From Cyclobacteriaceae bacterium (GTDB lineage: Bacteria; Bacteroidota; Bacteroidia; Cytophagales; Cyclobacteriaceae): a stretch of DNA of 64,000 nucleotides. Numbering within the stretch: the stretch's first letter is position 1; every line of letters begins with the position of its first letter. Shown in pieces: positions 7,067-16,860 of this stretch. The position numbers and the translations under genes are program-made. Where the stretch lies: contig JAGQYI010000075.1 of assembly GCA_020436165.1 (NCBI GenBank), positions 1-64,000 of the forward strand, read 5' to 3'. Under the pieces are notes generated by a model that was given only the letters and a program-made list of their open reading frames with translations, was not told the DNA's origin and ran no database searches.

Positions 7067-7546
7067 TTAATGCTTGCTGCTTTCGGTTGAGCGGGCGTCT
7101 GAAATTAAATGCCCAACAATCTGCCAGTCGCCTTCTTTTTTAAACAACCGATGATGCGTGGTGCGCCTGGGGCCAAGCGCGCTGTTGTCGCTCATTTTTT
7201 GGCCTGTTCTGGATATGGTAGAAATTACCAAAACCACATTATCTGCAATAGGCTTAAGCTTTATGGAGGTTTGCTCCGATTCGCCTGCCATTACAAAATC
7301 CATTGCAAACACCTCTGCGAGGTATTCCTCTATGGCCTGGCGCCCCACCATGCTAAAGCCAAAGGCATTGGTAAACTCAGCATCGTCCGAATACCATTTG
7401 GCGGCCAGCTTGTAGTCTTTTGTTTTCCAGGCCTTGTTCCAGTCGTCTATTTGAGACACAATGCGCAGGCTGTCGGAGGTGGAAATGACCTGTGCACAGG
7501 AAATAGAGGCAAGGCCAAAAGCTAAAAGGAAAATAAGTGTTCTCAT
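7067..7546 (-). CDS. Secreted SnoaL/DUF4440-like protein
   Basis: Small NTF2-fold protein of about 159 residues with a signal peptide (MRTLIFLLAFGLASISCAQ), probably cleaved after SCA. The mature part matches the DUF4440/SgcJ pattern: WNKAWKTKDYKLAAKWYSDDAEF near the start and a TTHHRLFKKEGDWQIVGHL strand near the end. These proteins often bind small molecules or stabilise partners; no substrate can be assigned. I place the start at the ATG at 7546, since the longer frame to 7627 adds 27 residues ahead of a good signal peptide. It is a single gene, with terminator-like hairpins on both sides. Confidence 0.8.
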   Translation of the reverse strand: MRTLIFLLAFGLASISCAQVISTSDSLRIVSQIDDWNKAWKTKDYKLAAKWYSDDAEFTNAFGFSMVGRQAIEEYLAEVFAMDFVMAGESEQTSIKLKPIADNVVLVISTISRTGQKMSDNSALGPRRTTHHRLFKKEGDWQIVGHLISDARSTESSKH

Positions 7547-7629
7547 GGTTTTGGTGTTTTGGTAAATATAGTGGCATTTTGGTACATCAGGAAAAAGCTT
7601 CCTTATTCCAGACAGGTATGAGGGCATAA

Positions 7630-7657
7630 AAAAAGACCGGAGATATCCGGTCTTTTT
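7630..7657. terminator. Bidirectional terminator downstream of gdhA
   Basis: AAAAAGACCGG and CCGGTCTTTTT pair around a six-base loop (AGATAT), giving a stem with A-tract and T-tract on both strands. It serves minus-strand transcription from gdhA and would also insulate the opposite direction. Confidence 0.8.
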
Positions 7658-7678
7658 AATTCTAACATTCTAATCTTC

Positions 7679-7756
7679 ATACCGGACTCCGTTCCGGTAT
7701 CCCCTCGATAAAAGCACAAGGCAAATTAGTAAGGAGACCCCGGAATAAATCCGGGG
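7679..7756. repeat. Two further hairpins between the terminator and gdhA
   Basis: ATACCGGACTCCGTTCCGGTAT (7679-7700) is almost a perfect dyad around an ACTCCGT core. CCCCGGAATAAATCCGGGG (7738-7756) is a 6-base stem with a short loop ending 10 bases from the gdhA stop. Neither has a T-tract. With the terminator at 7630-7657 they make three hairpins in 130 bases, perhaps protecting the gdhA mRNA 3' end. Confidence 0.55.
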
Positions 7757-7765
7757 ATAAAAGGT

Positions 7766-9118
7766 TTATAGAATACCTTCTGCAACCATCGCATCGGCCA
7801 CTTTAATGAAACCTGCAATGTTGGCTCCGGCCATATAGTCGCCTTCAAAGCCGTATTTAGCTGCAGTTTTCAAACAGGTATCGTGGATGTTGCGCATAAT
7901 GTTTCTTAGTTTTTCATCTACGTCTTCACGGGTCCAGTACAGTCCGTTGTAGTTCTGTACCATTTCCAGACCAGAAGTAGCCACACCACCCGCGTTAGAC
8001 GCTTTACCCGGAGCATACATTACACCGCCTTTTTGCAGCATGGTAATGGCTTCCGGAGTAGTAGGCATGTTGGCGCCTTCAGCAAGCAGCATCACGCCAT
8101 TGTCGATCATGTGTTGTGCATCTTCCACATTCACCTCGTTTTGTGTAGCGCAAGGGAAGGCACATTCTGCTTTTATGCTCCAAAGAGGGTTGCTGGTAGC
8201 GCCTTTTTCTACTGCATGGTATTCAGCGGATGGATACTTATCAGCATATTCCTTAATACGGCCACGCTTCACCTCTTTCAGTTCTTTGATAAACTCAAGT
8301 TTTTCAGCATCTATACCGTCTTTGTCGTAAATAAATCCCGAAGAATCGGAAGCAGTAACAGGAATACCACCATTGGCAATGATTTTTTCCATAGCAAACT
8401 GAGCCACGTTACCGGAACCGGAAACAAGGCATCTCTTGCCTTCAAATTTCTGTCCCTTGGTAGCCAGCATTTCAATGGCAAAATAAATAAGTCCGTAACC
8501 TGTTGCTTCAGGACGAATAAGGCTACCGCCCCATCCAAGGCCTTTACCGGTAAGCACACCCACAAACTCGTTGTTGATCTTTTTGTACATACCAAACAGG
8601 TACCCGATCTCACGTCCGCCTACTCCGATATCACCGGCAGGTACGTCCGTACGGTGGCCAATGTGCTTGGCCAGCTCTTGCATAAAGCTTTGGGTAAAGC
8701 GCATTACTTCTGCATCTGACTTGCCCTTAGGGTCGAAGTCGGAACCGCCTTTACCGCCTCCCATGGGAAGTCCGGTAAGCGCGTTTTTAAATATTTGTTC
8801 GAACGCTAAAAATTTAAGAACACTTAAATTAACGGTAGGGTGAAAACGTAAACCTCCTTTGTAAGGGCCAATGGCGCTGTTCATTTGCACACGGTAGCCA
8901 CGGTTCACGTTAATGTTTCCCTGGTCGTCCATCCAAGGCACTCGGAAAGTGATGATTCGTTCCGGCTCGGATATCCGTTCAAAAATATTTAAGTTCTTGT
9001 ATTGAGGATTTTGCTCAATCACTTTTTCAACATTGAGATATACCTCCTCAACTGCCTGATGAAACTCCGGTTCATGAGGACTGCGTTGTAGAATTCGATC
9101 TAGAACTTCTCGGCTCAT
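7766..9118 (-). CDS. gdhA: NADP-type glutamate dehydrogenase
   Basis: Hexameric glutamate dehydrogenase of 450 residues that converts 2-oxoglutarate and ammonium to glutamate with NAD(P)H in the cytoplasm. The active-site lysine loop PMGGGKGG lies at residues 118-125, PAGDIGVGGRE at 160-170, and the Rossmann motif GSGNVAQFAME near 235. Length and motifs fit the biosynthetic (EC 1.4.1.4) group. The ATG at 9118 is chosen because the family N-terminus (helix with LQRSPHEPEF) begins here. It is a single gene with its own promoter (TATCTTTG on the minus strand at 9151-9158) and a strong terminator at 7630-7657. Confidence 0.96.
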   Translation of the reverse strand: MSREVLDRILQRSPHEPEFHQAVEEVYLNVEKVIEQNPQYKNLNIFERISEPERIITFRVPWMDDQGNINVNRGYRVQMNSAIGPYKGGLRFHPTVNLSVLKFLAFEQIFKNALTGLPMGGGKGGSDFDPKGKSDAEVMRFTQSFMQELAKHIGHRTDVPAGDIGVGGREIGYLFGMYKKINNEFVGVLTGKGLGWGGSLIRPEATGYGLIYFAIEMLATKGQKFEGKRCLVSGSGNVAQFAMEKIIANGGIPVTASDSSGFIYDKDGIDAEKLEFIKELKEVKRGRIKEYADKYPSAEYHAVEKGATSNPLWSIKAECAFPCATQNEVNVEDAQHMIDNGVMLLAEGANMPTTPEAITMLQKGGVMYAPGKASNAGGVATSGLEMVQNYNGLYWTREDVDEKLRNIMRNIHDTCLKTAAKYGFEGDYMAGANIAGFIKVADAMVAEGIL

Positions 9119-9150
9119 AGTTACTTGGTTTTTATGTATTGAATGTGGTT

Positions 9151-9158
9151 CAAAGATA
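9151..9158 (-). promoter_or_regulatory. -7 promoter box of gdhA
   Basis: Minus-strand TATCTTTG matches TAnnTTTG and lies 33 bases upstream of the gdhA ATG. No clean TTTG -33 element is found at 19-21 bases. It lies in the 60-base gap between uvrA and gdhA. Confidence 0.5.
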
Positions 9159-9178
9159 CAACCTTAAATTAGGTTTAA

Positions 9179-11989
9179 TTATGAAATTTTATCCTTTAAA
9201 AAGTTCGCTGTGTGATTATTTTTTAGCTTGATTAAATCTTCAGGAATGCCCGCAAATGTTACTTGGCCGCCCTTTTCTCCTCCTTCAGGCCCCAGGTCGA
9301 TAATCCAGTCTGCGGATTTGATTACTTCTATATTGTGTTCAATTACAAGCACAGTATTGCCCTGATCAATGAGTGCATTCATGGCATCCAGCAACTTGCT
9401 TATGTCGTGGAAATGCAACCCGGTTGTTGGCTCGTCAAATATGAACAAAATGTTTTGGTTTCCCGAGCCTCCCTTGCCTAAAAATGAAGCCAATTTTACC
9501 CGTTGTGCTTCCCCTCCACTTAAAGAGCTGGACGACTGACCAAGGGTAATGTACCCCAGCCCGACTTCTGCCAGCGGAAGTAGCTTATTGAACACAGGTG
9601 TAACGTCTTTAAAGAACTCAATGGCCTCATCAACCGTTAGGTCGAGTACCTCACTAATGTTCTTGTCGTTATAGGTTACTTCCAGAATTTCGCGCTTAAA
9701 GCGATGGCCTTTGCATTGCTCACAGGTGAGTACAATGTCGGCCATAAACTGCATCTCAATTTTAACCGTTCCCTCACCTGAGCAGGTCTCGCAGCGACCG
9801 CCTTCCACATTAAAAGAGAAGTGCGAGGGTTTGTACCCTCTTTGCTTTGAAAGCTGCTGGTCTGCAAACAACTGGCGAATGCCATCGTAGGCCTTTACAT
9901 AGGTAACAGGGTTGGAGCGGGATGACTTGCCAATTGGGTTTTGGTCCACAAACTCGATCTGGCTCACTTTTTTGTACTCGCCTTGCAGCTGGTCGAACTT
10001 GCCTGTAGGTTCGGAAACCGTTCCCAGAATTTTACCCAAAGCAGGGTAGAGAATTTTAGTGACCAAAGTGGATTTACCTGAACCACTTACGCCAGTAATG
10101 GCCGTCAGGGTTCCCAAGGGAAAATCTACGGTTACATTTTTGAGGTTGTTTTCACGGGCACCTACCACTTTAATGGTATCGTTCCAGGTGCGCCTGCGAT
10201 CAGGAACAGGAATACCGTCCTTGCCTGAAAGGTACCGGGTAGTGTGGGTATTGCCTTCGGCAATTTCATCTATCGAACCCTGAAAAACGAGTTCACCTCC
10301 ATGCGCTCCGGCATCTGGGCCAATGTCTATGATCTGATCAGCCGCGCGCATTACTTCTTCTTCGTGTTCCACCACAATTACGGTGTTGCCTTTGGCTTTA
10401 AGGTCTTTGAGAACCGATACCAGTTGAAGGGTGTCTTTTGGGTGGAGGCCAATGCTTGGTTCGTCCAGAATGTACATGGCACCCACCAGCACACTACCCA
10501 ACGAAGTGGAAAGCTTGATTCGCTGAAACTCACCTCCCGAAAGGGTGGCAGTTTTGCGGTTGAGCGTTAAGTAGCCGAGGCCAACCTTGTTCAGGTATTT
10601 CAAACGGCTTTGAATTTCTATCAAAATTCGTTTGGAAATGGCTTTGTCATTTTCGCTTAGTTCGATGGTTTGGAAGAACTCGTACAGCTCATCCACTTGC
10701 ATCAGCACCAGGTCAATGATCGATTTGCCCACAATTTTTACGTAACCTGCATCTTTACGTAACCGTGTGCCCTTGCAATCGGAGCAAATGGTACGGCCAC
10801 GGTAGCGCGAAAGCATTACACGGTATTGTATTTTAATGGTACGTGCTTCCAAATGTTTGAAGAAGGCGTTTAACCCTTTGAATTTACCCTTGCCCTCCCA
10901 AAGCATGTCATATTCTTCTGCACTTAGATCCTGGATGGCTCTGTGAATAGGAAAACCTAATGAAGGTGCTTCGTTGATTAAGGGAATTAACCACTTTTTC
11001 ATGGTTTCGCTGCGCCAGGGAGCAATGGCGCCTTCATAGACCGACAGGCTTTTGTCCGGAATAACCAGGTCGGGGTCAATACCTAGAATGGTACCGAAAC
11101 CCTCGCATCGTTTGCAAGCTCCGTATGGGTTGTTGAAACTGAAAAAGTTAACCGTTGGTCGTTCGAACAGAATACCATCCAGCTCGAACTTATCTGAAAA
11201 AGTAGTTAGCTTGTCACCCACTGAAACAGTGCAAACGCCTTCGCCTTCAAACAAAGCTGTTTGTGCTGAATCGGCCATGCGGTATTGGCTGTCTTCATCG
11301 TGCGCAACCGTTCCACGATCGATAAGCAGCTCCATAGGTTTATCCTGAAGTCCGGAGGCATTACCCAGCAGGTCTTCAATATACTCAGGGCTTCCATCAA
11401 TAATCAATCGGGAATAGCCCTTGCTTAATAATGTATTCAGCTCGTCTTCTACCTTACGACTATGGTCGAACGCATGCGGGCAGGTAACCATATACCGTTC
11501 GCCCTCATCAAACGACTGTAAGTAGTCCACCACATCCGAAACGGAATGGCTTGTTACTTCTTTGCCACTTATGGGGGAATAGGTTTTGCCAACCCGGGCA
11601 TAAAACAATTTAAGATAATCGTAGATCTCCGTGGTAGTTCCTACCGTAGAACGCGGGTTGCTTGTGTTCACTCGCTGCTCAATGGAAATAGCAGGTGAAA
11701 CGCCTTTGATGTAGTCCACCTCCGGCTTTTCCATTCGGCCCAAAAACTGGCGTGCATAGGAGCTCAGGCTTTCCACATACATGCGCTGCCCTTCGGCAAA
11801 AAGTGTATCAAATGCAAGGGAAGATTTACCCGAACCGGAGAGCCCTGTCACTACCACCATTTGGTTGCGGGGAATAGCAACGCTTAAATTTTTCAGGTTG
11901 TTAACCCGTGCATTTTTGATGATAATGTATTCTTTGGGATCCAAAGAATCAATGTCTGCATCGGGGCTACTTAAGGTGTGGTTTTGCAT
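9179..11989 (-). CDS. uvrA: Excinuclease ABC subunit A
   Basis: DNA-damage recognition ATPase of nucleotide excision repair, acting with UvrB and UvrC. The 936-residue protein has two ABC modules: a first Walker A (GLSGSGKSS, about residues 49-57) and a second (GVSGSGKST), and two signature motifs ([12 protein letters not shown] and [12 protein letters not shown]). Zinc-finger cysteine pairs are present ([32 protein letters not shown]). Length is typical. I use the ATG at 11989; a TTG three codons upstream is less likely. Minus-strand TATATTTG ends only six bases before this ATG, so the mRNA may be nearly leaderless. It is not in an operon with gdhA, since a promoter lies between them. Confidence 0.97.
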   Translation of the reverse strand: MQNHTLSSPDADIDSLDPKEYIIIKNARVNNLKNLSVAIPRNQMVVVTGLSGSGKSSLAFDTLFAEGQRMYVESLSSYARQFLGRMEKPEVDYIKGVSPAISIEQRVNTSNPRSTVGTTTEIYDYLKLFYARVGKTYSPISGKEVTSHSVSDVVDYLQSFDEGERYMVTCPHAFDHSRKVEDELNTLLSKGYSRLIIDGSPEYIEDLLGNASGLQDKPMELLIDRGTVAHDEDSQYRMADSAQTALFEGEGVCTVSVGDKLTTFSDKFELDGILFERPTVNFFSFNNPYGACKRCEGFGTILGIDPDLVIPDKSLSVYEGAIAPWRSETMKKWLIPLINEAPSLGFPIHRAIQDLSAEEYDMLWEGKGKFKGLNAFFKHLEARTIKIQYRVMLSRYRGRTICSDCKGTRLRKDAGYVKIVGKSIIDLVLMQVDELYEFFQTIELSENDKAISKRILIEIQSRLKYLNKVGLGYLTLNRKTATLSGGEFQRIKLSTSLGSVLVGAMYILDEPSIGLHPKDTLQLVSVLKDLKAKGNTVIVVEHEEEVMRAADQIIDIGPDAGAHGGELVFQGSIDEIAEGNTHTTRYLSGKDGIPVPDRRRTWNDTIKVVGARENNLKNVTVDFPLGTLTAITGVSGSGKSTLVTKILYPALGKILGTVSEPTGKFDQLQGEYKKVSQIEFVDQNPIGKSSRSNPVTYVKAYDGIRQLFADQQLSKQRGYKPSHFSFNVEGGRCETCSGEGTVKIEMQFMADIVLTCEQCKGHRFKREILEVTYNDKNISEVLDLTVDEAIEFFKDVTPVFNKLLPLAEVGLGYITLGQSSSSLSGGEAQRVKLASFLGKGGSGNQNILFIFDEPTTGLHFHDISKLLDAMNALIDQGNTVLVIEHNIEVIKSADWIIDLGPEGGEKGGQVTFAGIPEDLIKLKNNHTANFLKDKIS

Positions 11990-11999
11990 GAGGCGCAAA

Positions 12000-12388
12000 T
12001 ATAAGCAATGGGAAACCTATTCGCCATCAACCCGTTAAAATGAATTCCGGAGTAGTTTGCTTAGCAAAACAACCTCTTAAAAATGCAATCAGATTATTAA
12101 ACTAACGCTCGATAGCTTAGAATAATGCAATTTTTGAAAAATTATTATAGCTCACACAATAAGATGTGCAATCTTTCGTTGCGAATAAATTTTAGGGTTT
12201 TTTATTGGTGAGTTGTAGTGTATAAGGAACAGTATTTAAAAACAGGGAAAGAAAAAATTATTAGAAAAATCCTTTGATATTAAAAGTCCGTTTCCATACA
12301 TTTGGAATCCAAGTAATTTAAAAAAAGCAGTAAAACCACAATTAGACTCTATGATATAAACCTCTACGATTACCAATAATCTAACATA
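12000..12388. other. Intergenic region between uvrA and the sigma-factor gene
   Basis: About 390 bases, AT-rich, with no open frame I would support. It holds divergent promoters: a uvrA -7 box at its left edge and the sigma-factor promoter at 12273-12304. I see no riboswitch-like fold. Confidence 0.6.
12273..12304 (+). promoter_or_regulatory. Consensus Bacteroidota promoter of the ECF sigma gene
   Basis: TTTG at 12273-12276, a 20-base spacer, then TACATTTG at 12297-12304. This is a full match to the housekeeping consensus of the phylum. Transcription would start near 12310, leaving a leader of about 80 bases before the ATG at 12389. Confidence 0.7.
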
Positions 12389-12988
12389 ATGAATAACAAT
12401 CAGACGAATGACAGCAAGTTGGTTTCGCTGTATATTAAAGGTAACGAAGAGAGTTTTGAGGTTTTACTGAACAGGTATAAATCCAAAGTTTTCACCACCA
12501 TTTTTTTAATTGTCAAGGACAGGTACGTAGCCGAAGACCTTACGCAGGATACTTTTGTGAAGGCTATTAAAACCTTACGAAGCGGACGGTACAATGAAGA
12601 GGGTAAGTTCAAACCCTGGATACTGCGTATAGCCCACAACCTTGCCATCGATTATTTCAGAAAAAATAAGCGCTACCCTACCATTGTAATGGAGGACGGT
12701 TCCAATGTTTTTAACACCCTTGAGTTTGCAGAAAGGCCTTTTGAAACTTTTCAGCTTCAACAAGATACTAAAAAGAAACTCAAAGCGTTTATAGAGGAGC
12801 TGCCCGAAAATCAGCGGGAAGTGATAATGATGAGACATTACATGGAAATGAGTTTTCAAGACATTGCAGAAGCAACAAACGTGAGTATAAATACTGCTCT
12901 GGGACGTATGCGATATGCACTCATCAACCTACGGAAGAAAATGAAACAACACAATATTGCCTATGATCAAAACATTTACCCATCATGA
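12389..12988 (+). CDS. RNA polymerase ECF-type sigma factor
   Basis: Sigma-70 family protein of 199 residues. Region 2 contains DRYVAEDLTQDTFVKAIKTL (about residues 46-65), and region 4 contains LPENQREVIMMRHY followed by the helix-turn-helix DIAEATNVSINTALGRMRYA. Length and layout fit ECF sigma factors. It overlaps by 26 bases a small gene that probably forms its partner. It has a consensus housekeeping promoter, so basal expression does not depend on itself. The regulon cannot be read from the window. Confidence 0.93.
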   Translation: MNNNQTNDSKLVSLYIKGNEESFEVLLNRYKSKVFTTIFLIVKDRYVAEDLTQDTFVKAIKTLRSGRYNEEGKFKPWILRIAHNLAIDYFRKNKRYPTIVMEDGSNVFNTLEFAERPFETFQLQQDTKKKLKAFIEELPENQREVIMMRHYMEMSFQDIAEATNVSINTALGRMRYALINLRKKMKQHNIAYDQNIYPS

Positions 12989-13199
12989 CCTGATACGGTT
13001 TATTTACAATGAAATAACAGACAAAGAGCATCACGCAATAGAGTTGGCCTTGTTATGCGACAATGAACTAATGGAAGATTTTAAAAAATTAAAATCGACT
13101 GTTGCAGCATTGGACAAACTCTCTTACGAACCTTCTGAATCGACAGTTGAAGCCATCTTGAATTATTCAAAATCTACTAACTTGCATACAGCCAAATAA
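12963..13199 (+). CDS. Small protein encoded with the sigma factor
   Basis: Acidic, helical protein of 78 residues starting MIKTFTHHDLIRFIYNEIT, with no membrane segment. I choose the ATG at 12963 over a TTG two codons earlier. It overlaps the sigma gene by 26 bases. Its N-terminal pattern (LIRFIYNEITDKEHHAIELAL) resembles the short cytosolic part of anti-sigma factors in Bacteroidota, which suggests that it binds the sigma factor. That is inferred from position and pattern. The stop codon lies within a hairpin that also covers the nth ribosome-binding region. Confidence 0.75.
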   Translation: MIKTFTHHDLIRFIYNEITDKEHHAIELALLCDNELMEDFKKLKSTVAALDKLSYEPSESTVEAILNYSKSTNLHTAK

Positions 13200-13211
13200 A
13201 CCCGGCTGTAT
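13186..13211 (+). promoter_or_regulatory. Hairpin over the nth translation start
   Basis: ATACAGCC (13186-13193) and GGCTGTAT (13204-13211) form a perfect 8-base stem with a 10-base loop. It contains the stop codon of the upstream small gene and ends immediately before the nth ATG at 13212. Ribosomes terminating on the upstream gene would melt it, so it may couple nth translation to that gene. Confidence 0.45.
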
Positions 13212-13859
13212 ATGACAAGAAAGCAGCGTTTTGAACATATTCTAAATTTTTTCAGGAAAAATAACCCGGAAGCTGAAACGGAATTGAACTATGAAAATCC
13301 GTACCAGCTATTGGTAGCTGTTTTGCTTAGTGCGCAATGCACCGACAAACGCATCAATATGGTTACCCCTGCTCTATTTGATCAGTTTCCAAGCCCTGAG
13401 CATTTAGCAACAGCTCAATTTGATGAGGTGTTTCCACTCATCAGATCGGTAACATATCCGAATAATAAAGCCAAGCATCTGATCAATATGGCAAAGATGC
13501 TTACCAATGAGTTTGGCTCCGTAATACCTAGCGACATTAAAGAATTGCAAAAGCTGCCAGGCGTGGGTCGCAAAACGGCCAATGTAATTGCTTCGGTAAT
13601 TTATAATCAACCAGCTATGGCCGTAGATACGCATGTGTTCAGGGTTTCCAAACGTTTGGGGCTTGTGAACCAGAATGCCAAAACTCCACTGGAAGTAGAA
13701 AAACAATTGGTTAAGTATATTCCCGAGGCAGATGTACCCCTCGCCCACCACTGGTTGATCTTGCATGGCCGTTACATTTGTTTGGCCCGTAAACCCAAGT
13801 GCGAGGAGTGCCCGCTTACGCAATGGTGTAGGTATTTTGAAAAAATGTACGCTTCTTAA
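13212..13859 (+). CDS. nth: Endonuclease III
   Basis: Base-excision repair DNA glycosylase/AP lyase for oxidised pyrimidines. The 215-residue protein has the helix-hairpin-helix LPGVGRKTANV with catalytic Lys121, catalytic Asp139 in VDTHVFR, and the 4Fe-4S loop Cys190-x6-Cys197-x2-Cys200-x5-Cys206. Length is typical of bacterial Nth. It lies 12 bases after the sigma-linked small gene and 3 bases before asnB, so it is probably part of one transcript, with a hairpin at its start site. Confidence 0.96.
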   Translation: MTRKQRFEHILNFFRKNNPEAETELNYENPYQLLVAVLLSAQCTDKRINMVTPALFDQFPSPEHLATAQFDEVFPLIRSVTYPNNKAKHLINMAKMLTNEFGSVIPSDIKELQKLPGVGRKTANVIASVIYNQPAMAVDTHVFRVSKRLGLVNQNAKTPLEVEKQLVKYIPEADVPLAHHWLILHGRYICLARKPKCEECPLTQWCRYFEKMYAS

Positions 13860-13862
13860 GAC

Positions 13863-15641
13863 ATGTGTGGCATCAATGTAATTCTCGATTTTTCGGGCAA
13901 GGCCGAAACGAACCACCTGCAAAAAATGATGGTGGCTACAGATCATCGAGGGCCGGATGCCAGTAATTTTCTGGAAAGGGAGGTTGGCAAGGCAAAGTTG
14001 TTAATGGGTGCCAATCGACTACAAATCGTGGATAAGCTGGAAGCTTCAAATCAACCGCTGGTTTCCCTTGATGGGCGTTATGCGTTGGTATTCAATGGAG
14101 AGATATACAACTACGAGGATATACGAAATAACCTTTTGAATAAAGGTGTACAATTCATAACCCGGTCTGATACAGAGGTGTTACTTTTTCACCTGATTAA
14201 AAAGGGAACGGACGGCCTTAAAGACCTGAATGGCATGTTTGCCTTTGTTTTTGCGAACCTGGAAAGTGGAGAACTGATCGTTGCACGAGATTCGATGGGC
14301 ATAAAACCACTATTTGTGCACAGAAGCAAAAAGAAGATTATTGTTTCTTCCGAAATCTACGGAATACTCGCATCCGGTTTGGTGGATAAGCAATTAAATG
14401 AGAAAGTAATTCCACATTACCTAGCCTATAAATATGCCCTACGTCCTTCTACCTTTTATAAAGGGATTGAGGAGATGAAGCCTGGAACTGTTTGGGAAGT
14501 TGCTTCAACCGGGGAAATTGAAGAAAGCAAAATTCCTCCTCCAAAACCTTCAGGTAAAAAGATAACGCTCAAGAACCTTCTAATCGACTCGGTCATTCAG
14601 CAGTATTCTACAGCCAACCACACAGGCATTATGCTTAGCGGTGGAGTAGACTCCACTTTGTTGTTAGCCATTCTAAATAAAGAATTAGGGTATAATCATG
14701 TGCCGGTTTATTCCATTACCGGAACGGGAATGGACGGGAAGTTTGCACGGCAAGCGGCAGATCAGTACCAGGCCGAGTTTAATGAGGTTGCCATTAATGA
14801 AGGCACGCTGGCTAGGGTTGATGAATATATTCAGACAATAGACCAACCAATAGCAGATAGTGCATCCCTGCTTACCTGGCTGATTGCAGAAAAAGCAGCT
14901 GGGACCTCGAAGGTGTTGCTTTCAGGGGCAGGAGCAGATGAGCTTTTTGCGGGTTATAACCGCCATAAGGCGTTTTATACCTACCTGAGGAATCGGAACA
15001 AAGTATGGTTTAAAGGACTGCCCAAAGCAACGCATCTTCCGAATTGGTCGGGCAAGTTAGCCAGTCTTAAAAAGGTGGCAAACGCTATTGACCCTGATGC
15101 ATCCGCTACTTTTAACAATTTCATCCAATCCGATTTTTTCAGGTTGCCCAAACAATCGATTTGGGATGACAACCTTGCCAATGAACAGCATTTATGTAAT
15201 GCCATGCGGCATGATCAGGAAAACTATTTGTCGGCAGATGTGTTGGCTATTACCGATCATGCCACGATGCAGCATAGCATTGAAACACGGGTTCCGTATC
15301 TGGATAATCAGCTGGTTTCCTTTTCACGAAATCAGCCTGGTGAAGAATTGCTAAAACAAGGCTCCAAATGGATGTTGAAAGACTTGTTGGATTCGTATGG
15401 GGGTAAGAGTTATACCAAAAGACAAAAGTTTGGATTGGGCCTACCTGTAAACGATTGGTTTAAAAATTCTGGCAGGAAAGATTGGTGGGAATTCAACAAA
15501 AAAGAATCTCAAATACATAGATTTGTTACTTCTGCTACAATTGATGAATTAATAGCAGCACACCAATCGGGCAAAACCGATTATTCGCAAGAGTTATGGC
15601 GCATTTTGGTTTTGCACAAATGGCTGGAGCACAATTTTTAG
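13863..15641 (+). CDS. asnB: Glutamine-hydrolysing asparagine synthetase
   Basis: Protein of 592 residues with an N-terminal class-II glutamine amidotransferase domain (Cys2 nucleophile after Met, MCGINVILDF; RGPD and FNGEIYNY motifs) and a C-terminal synthetase domain with the PP-loop LSGGVDS near residue 260. It transfers glutamine nitrogen to an aspartate-type carboxylate with ATP. Members next to glycosyltransferases sometimes amidate polysaccharide sugars or peptides instead of making free asparagine. Here it is followed after 3 bases by a glycosyltransferase, so a cell-surface role is possible. The frame is intact. Confidence 0.88.
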   Translation: MCGINVILDFSGKAETNHLQKMMVATDHRGPDASNFLEREVGKAKLLMGANRLQIVDKLEASNQPLVSLDGRYALVFNGEIYNYEDIRNNLLNKGVQFITRSDTEVLLFHLIKKGTDGLKDLNGMFAFVFANLESGELIVARDSMGIKPLFVHRSKKKIIVSSEIYGILASGLVDKQLNEKVIPHYLAYKYALRPSTFYKGIEEMKPGTVWEVASTGEIEESKIPPPKPSGKKITLKNLLIDSVIQQYSTANHTGIMLSGGVDSTLLLAILNKELGYNHVPVYSITGTGMDGKFARQAADQYQAEFNEVAINEGTLARVDEYIQTIDQPIADSASLLTWLIAEKAAGTSKVLLSGAGADELFAGYNRHKAFYTYLRNRNKVWFKGLPKATHLPNWSGKLASLKKVANAIDPDASATFNNFIQSDFFRLPKQSIWDDNLANEQHLCNAMRHDQENYLSADVLAITDHATMQHSIETRVPYLDNQLVSFSRNQPGEELLKQGSKWMLKDLLDSYGGKSYTKRQKFGLGLPVNDWFKNSGRKDWWEFNKKESQIHRFVTSATIDELIAAHQSGKTDYSQELWRILVLHKWLEHNF

Positions 15642-15644
15642 TTA

Positions 15645-16817
15645 ATGAAGGTACTTTACATTCACCAGTATTTTAGAACACCAGACGAAGGAGGAGCAAT
15701 ACGTTCGTATTATCTGGCCAAAGGGATGGTGGATAATGGTATAGAAGTAGAGCTGATCACTTCGCACAACAAGAAATACGAAGAGGTAAAGAATGTGGAG
15801 GGAATTAAGGTGCATTATCTTCCTGTGTTTTACGATAACACCCTGGGGTTTGTTAAACGCTTGAAGGCCTTTTATAAGTTTATGCGCCTTGCCCGAAAAA
15901 AAGCAAGAGCTATTAAAAACATTGATGTGTGCTATGCCACTTCTACACCACTGACAATCGGCATTTCCGCCATGCGCATAAAAAAGGAATTGCAAATTCC
16001 TTACTACTTTGAGGTGCGTGATATGTGGCCGGAAGCCCCTGTGCAAATGGGAGTAATTAAAAGCAAATGGCTAAAACTGTACCTGGAAAGATTAGAGAAA
16101 AAGGTATACCAAAATGCAGACAAAATTGTAGCTCTTTCTCCGGGTATAAAAGAGCAGATTGCTTCTCGTCAACCTTCCAAAGTAATAGAGGTGATCCCCA
16201 ACATGTCGGACATTGATTTTTTCAAGCCTGAGCCAAAGGACCCGGAATTGGAAGAATATTTTAATGTAAAGGGTAAAACGGTAGTATCCTATTTTGGTGC
16301 CATTGGGCTTGCTAATCATTTGGAATACTTGCTGGCAGCAGCAAATGCATCTTTAAAAGCAAATTTGCAAGTGGAGTTCCTGATCATTGGAATGGGCTCT
16401 CAAACGGAGCGACTAAAGTATTTGGTAAAGCATTTCGATTTAACCAATGTGCGCTTCTTCAAATTCCAAAACAAACACAACCTTAAGCGCTTACTAAATG
16501 TAACCGATGCAGCCTATGTATCCTTTGCTCGCAAGCCTATTTTGGAAACCAACAGTCCTAATAAGTTTTTTGATGCCCTGGCATCTGGTAAGTTGATCAT
16601 CACGAACACAAAAGGTTGGGTGAAAGATATTTGTGAGCAGAGTAGTTGCGGCTTTTACTACGACCCTAACAAACCGGAAGATTTCGTGAAGAATTTAGAG
16701 CCCTTTATTCATAATAAAGAGCAATTAATAGACTTTCAGTTAAACTCGAGAAAGGTTGGCGAAACTCAGTTTTCGAAGAGTGCGCAGATAGAAAAATTGC
16801 TAGCAATATTGAAGTAA
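15645..16817 (+). CDS. Family 4 glycosyltransferase
   Basis: GT-B fold glycosyltransferase of 390 residues. The N-terminal domain has YIHQYFRTPDEGGAIRSYYLAKGM, typical of WcaI/WbuB-like family 4 enzymes. The C-terminal nucleotide-sugar half has SYFGAIGLANHLEYLL and the acceptor/donor loop KPILETNSPNKFFDALASGK, with the E-x7-E type glutamate. It transfers a sugar from a nucleotide donor, probably to a lipid-linked acceptor at the inner face of the membrane. It follows asnB by 3 bases, ends the operon, and has no other polysaccharide gene nearby. Confidence 0.9.
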   Translation: MKVLYIHQYFRTPDEGGAIRSYYLAKGMVDNGIEVELITSHNKKYEEVKNVEGIKVHYLPVFYDNTLGFVKRLKAFYKFMRLARKKARAIKNIDVCYATSTPLTIGISAMRIKKELQIPYYFEVRDMWPEAPVQMGVIKSKWLKLYLERLEKKVYQNADKIVALSPGIKEQIASRQPSKVIEVIPNMSDIDFFKPEPKDPELEEYFNVKGKTVVSYFGAIGLANHLEYLLAAANASLKANLQVEFLIIGMGSQTERLKYLVKHFDLTNVRFFKFQNKHNLKRLLNVTDAAYVSFARKPILETNSPNKFFDALASGKLIITNTKGWVKDICEQSSCGFYYDPNKPEDFVKNLEPFIHNKEQLIDFQLNSRKVGETQFSKSAQIEKLLAILK

Positions 16818-16860
16818 GGAGTTAAGACGTTTGACTATCTTGAAATATAGCCACCAGGCC

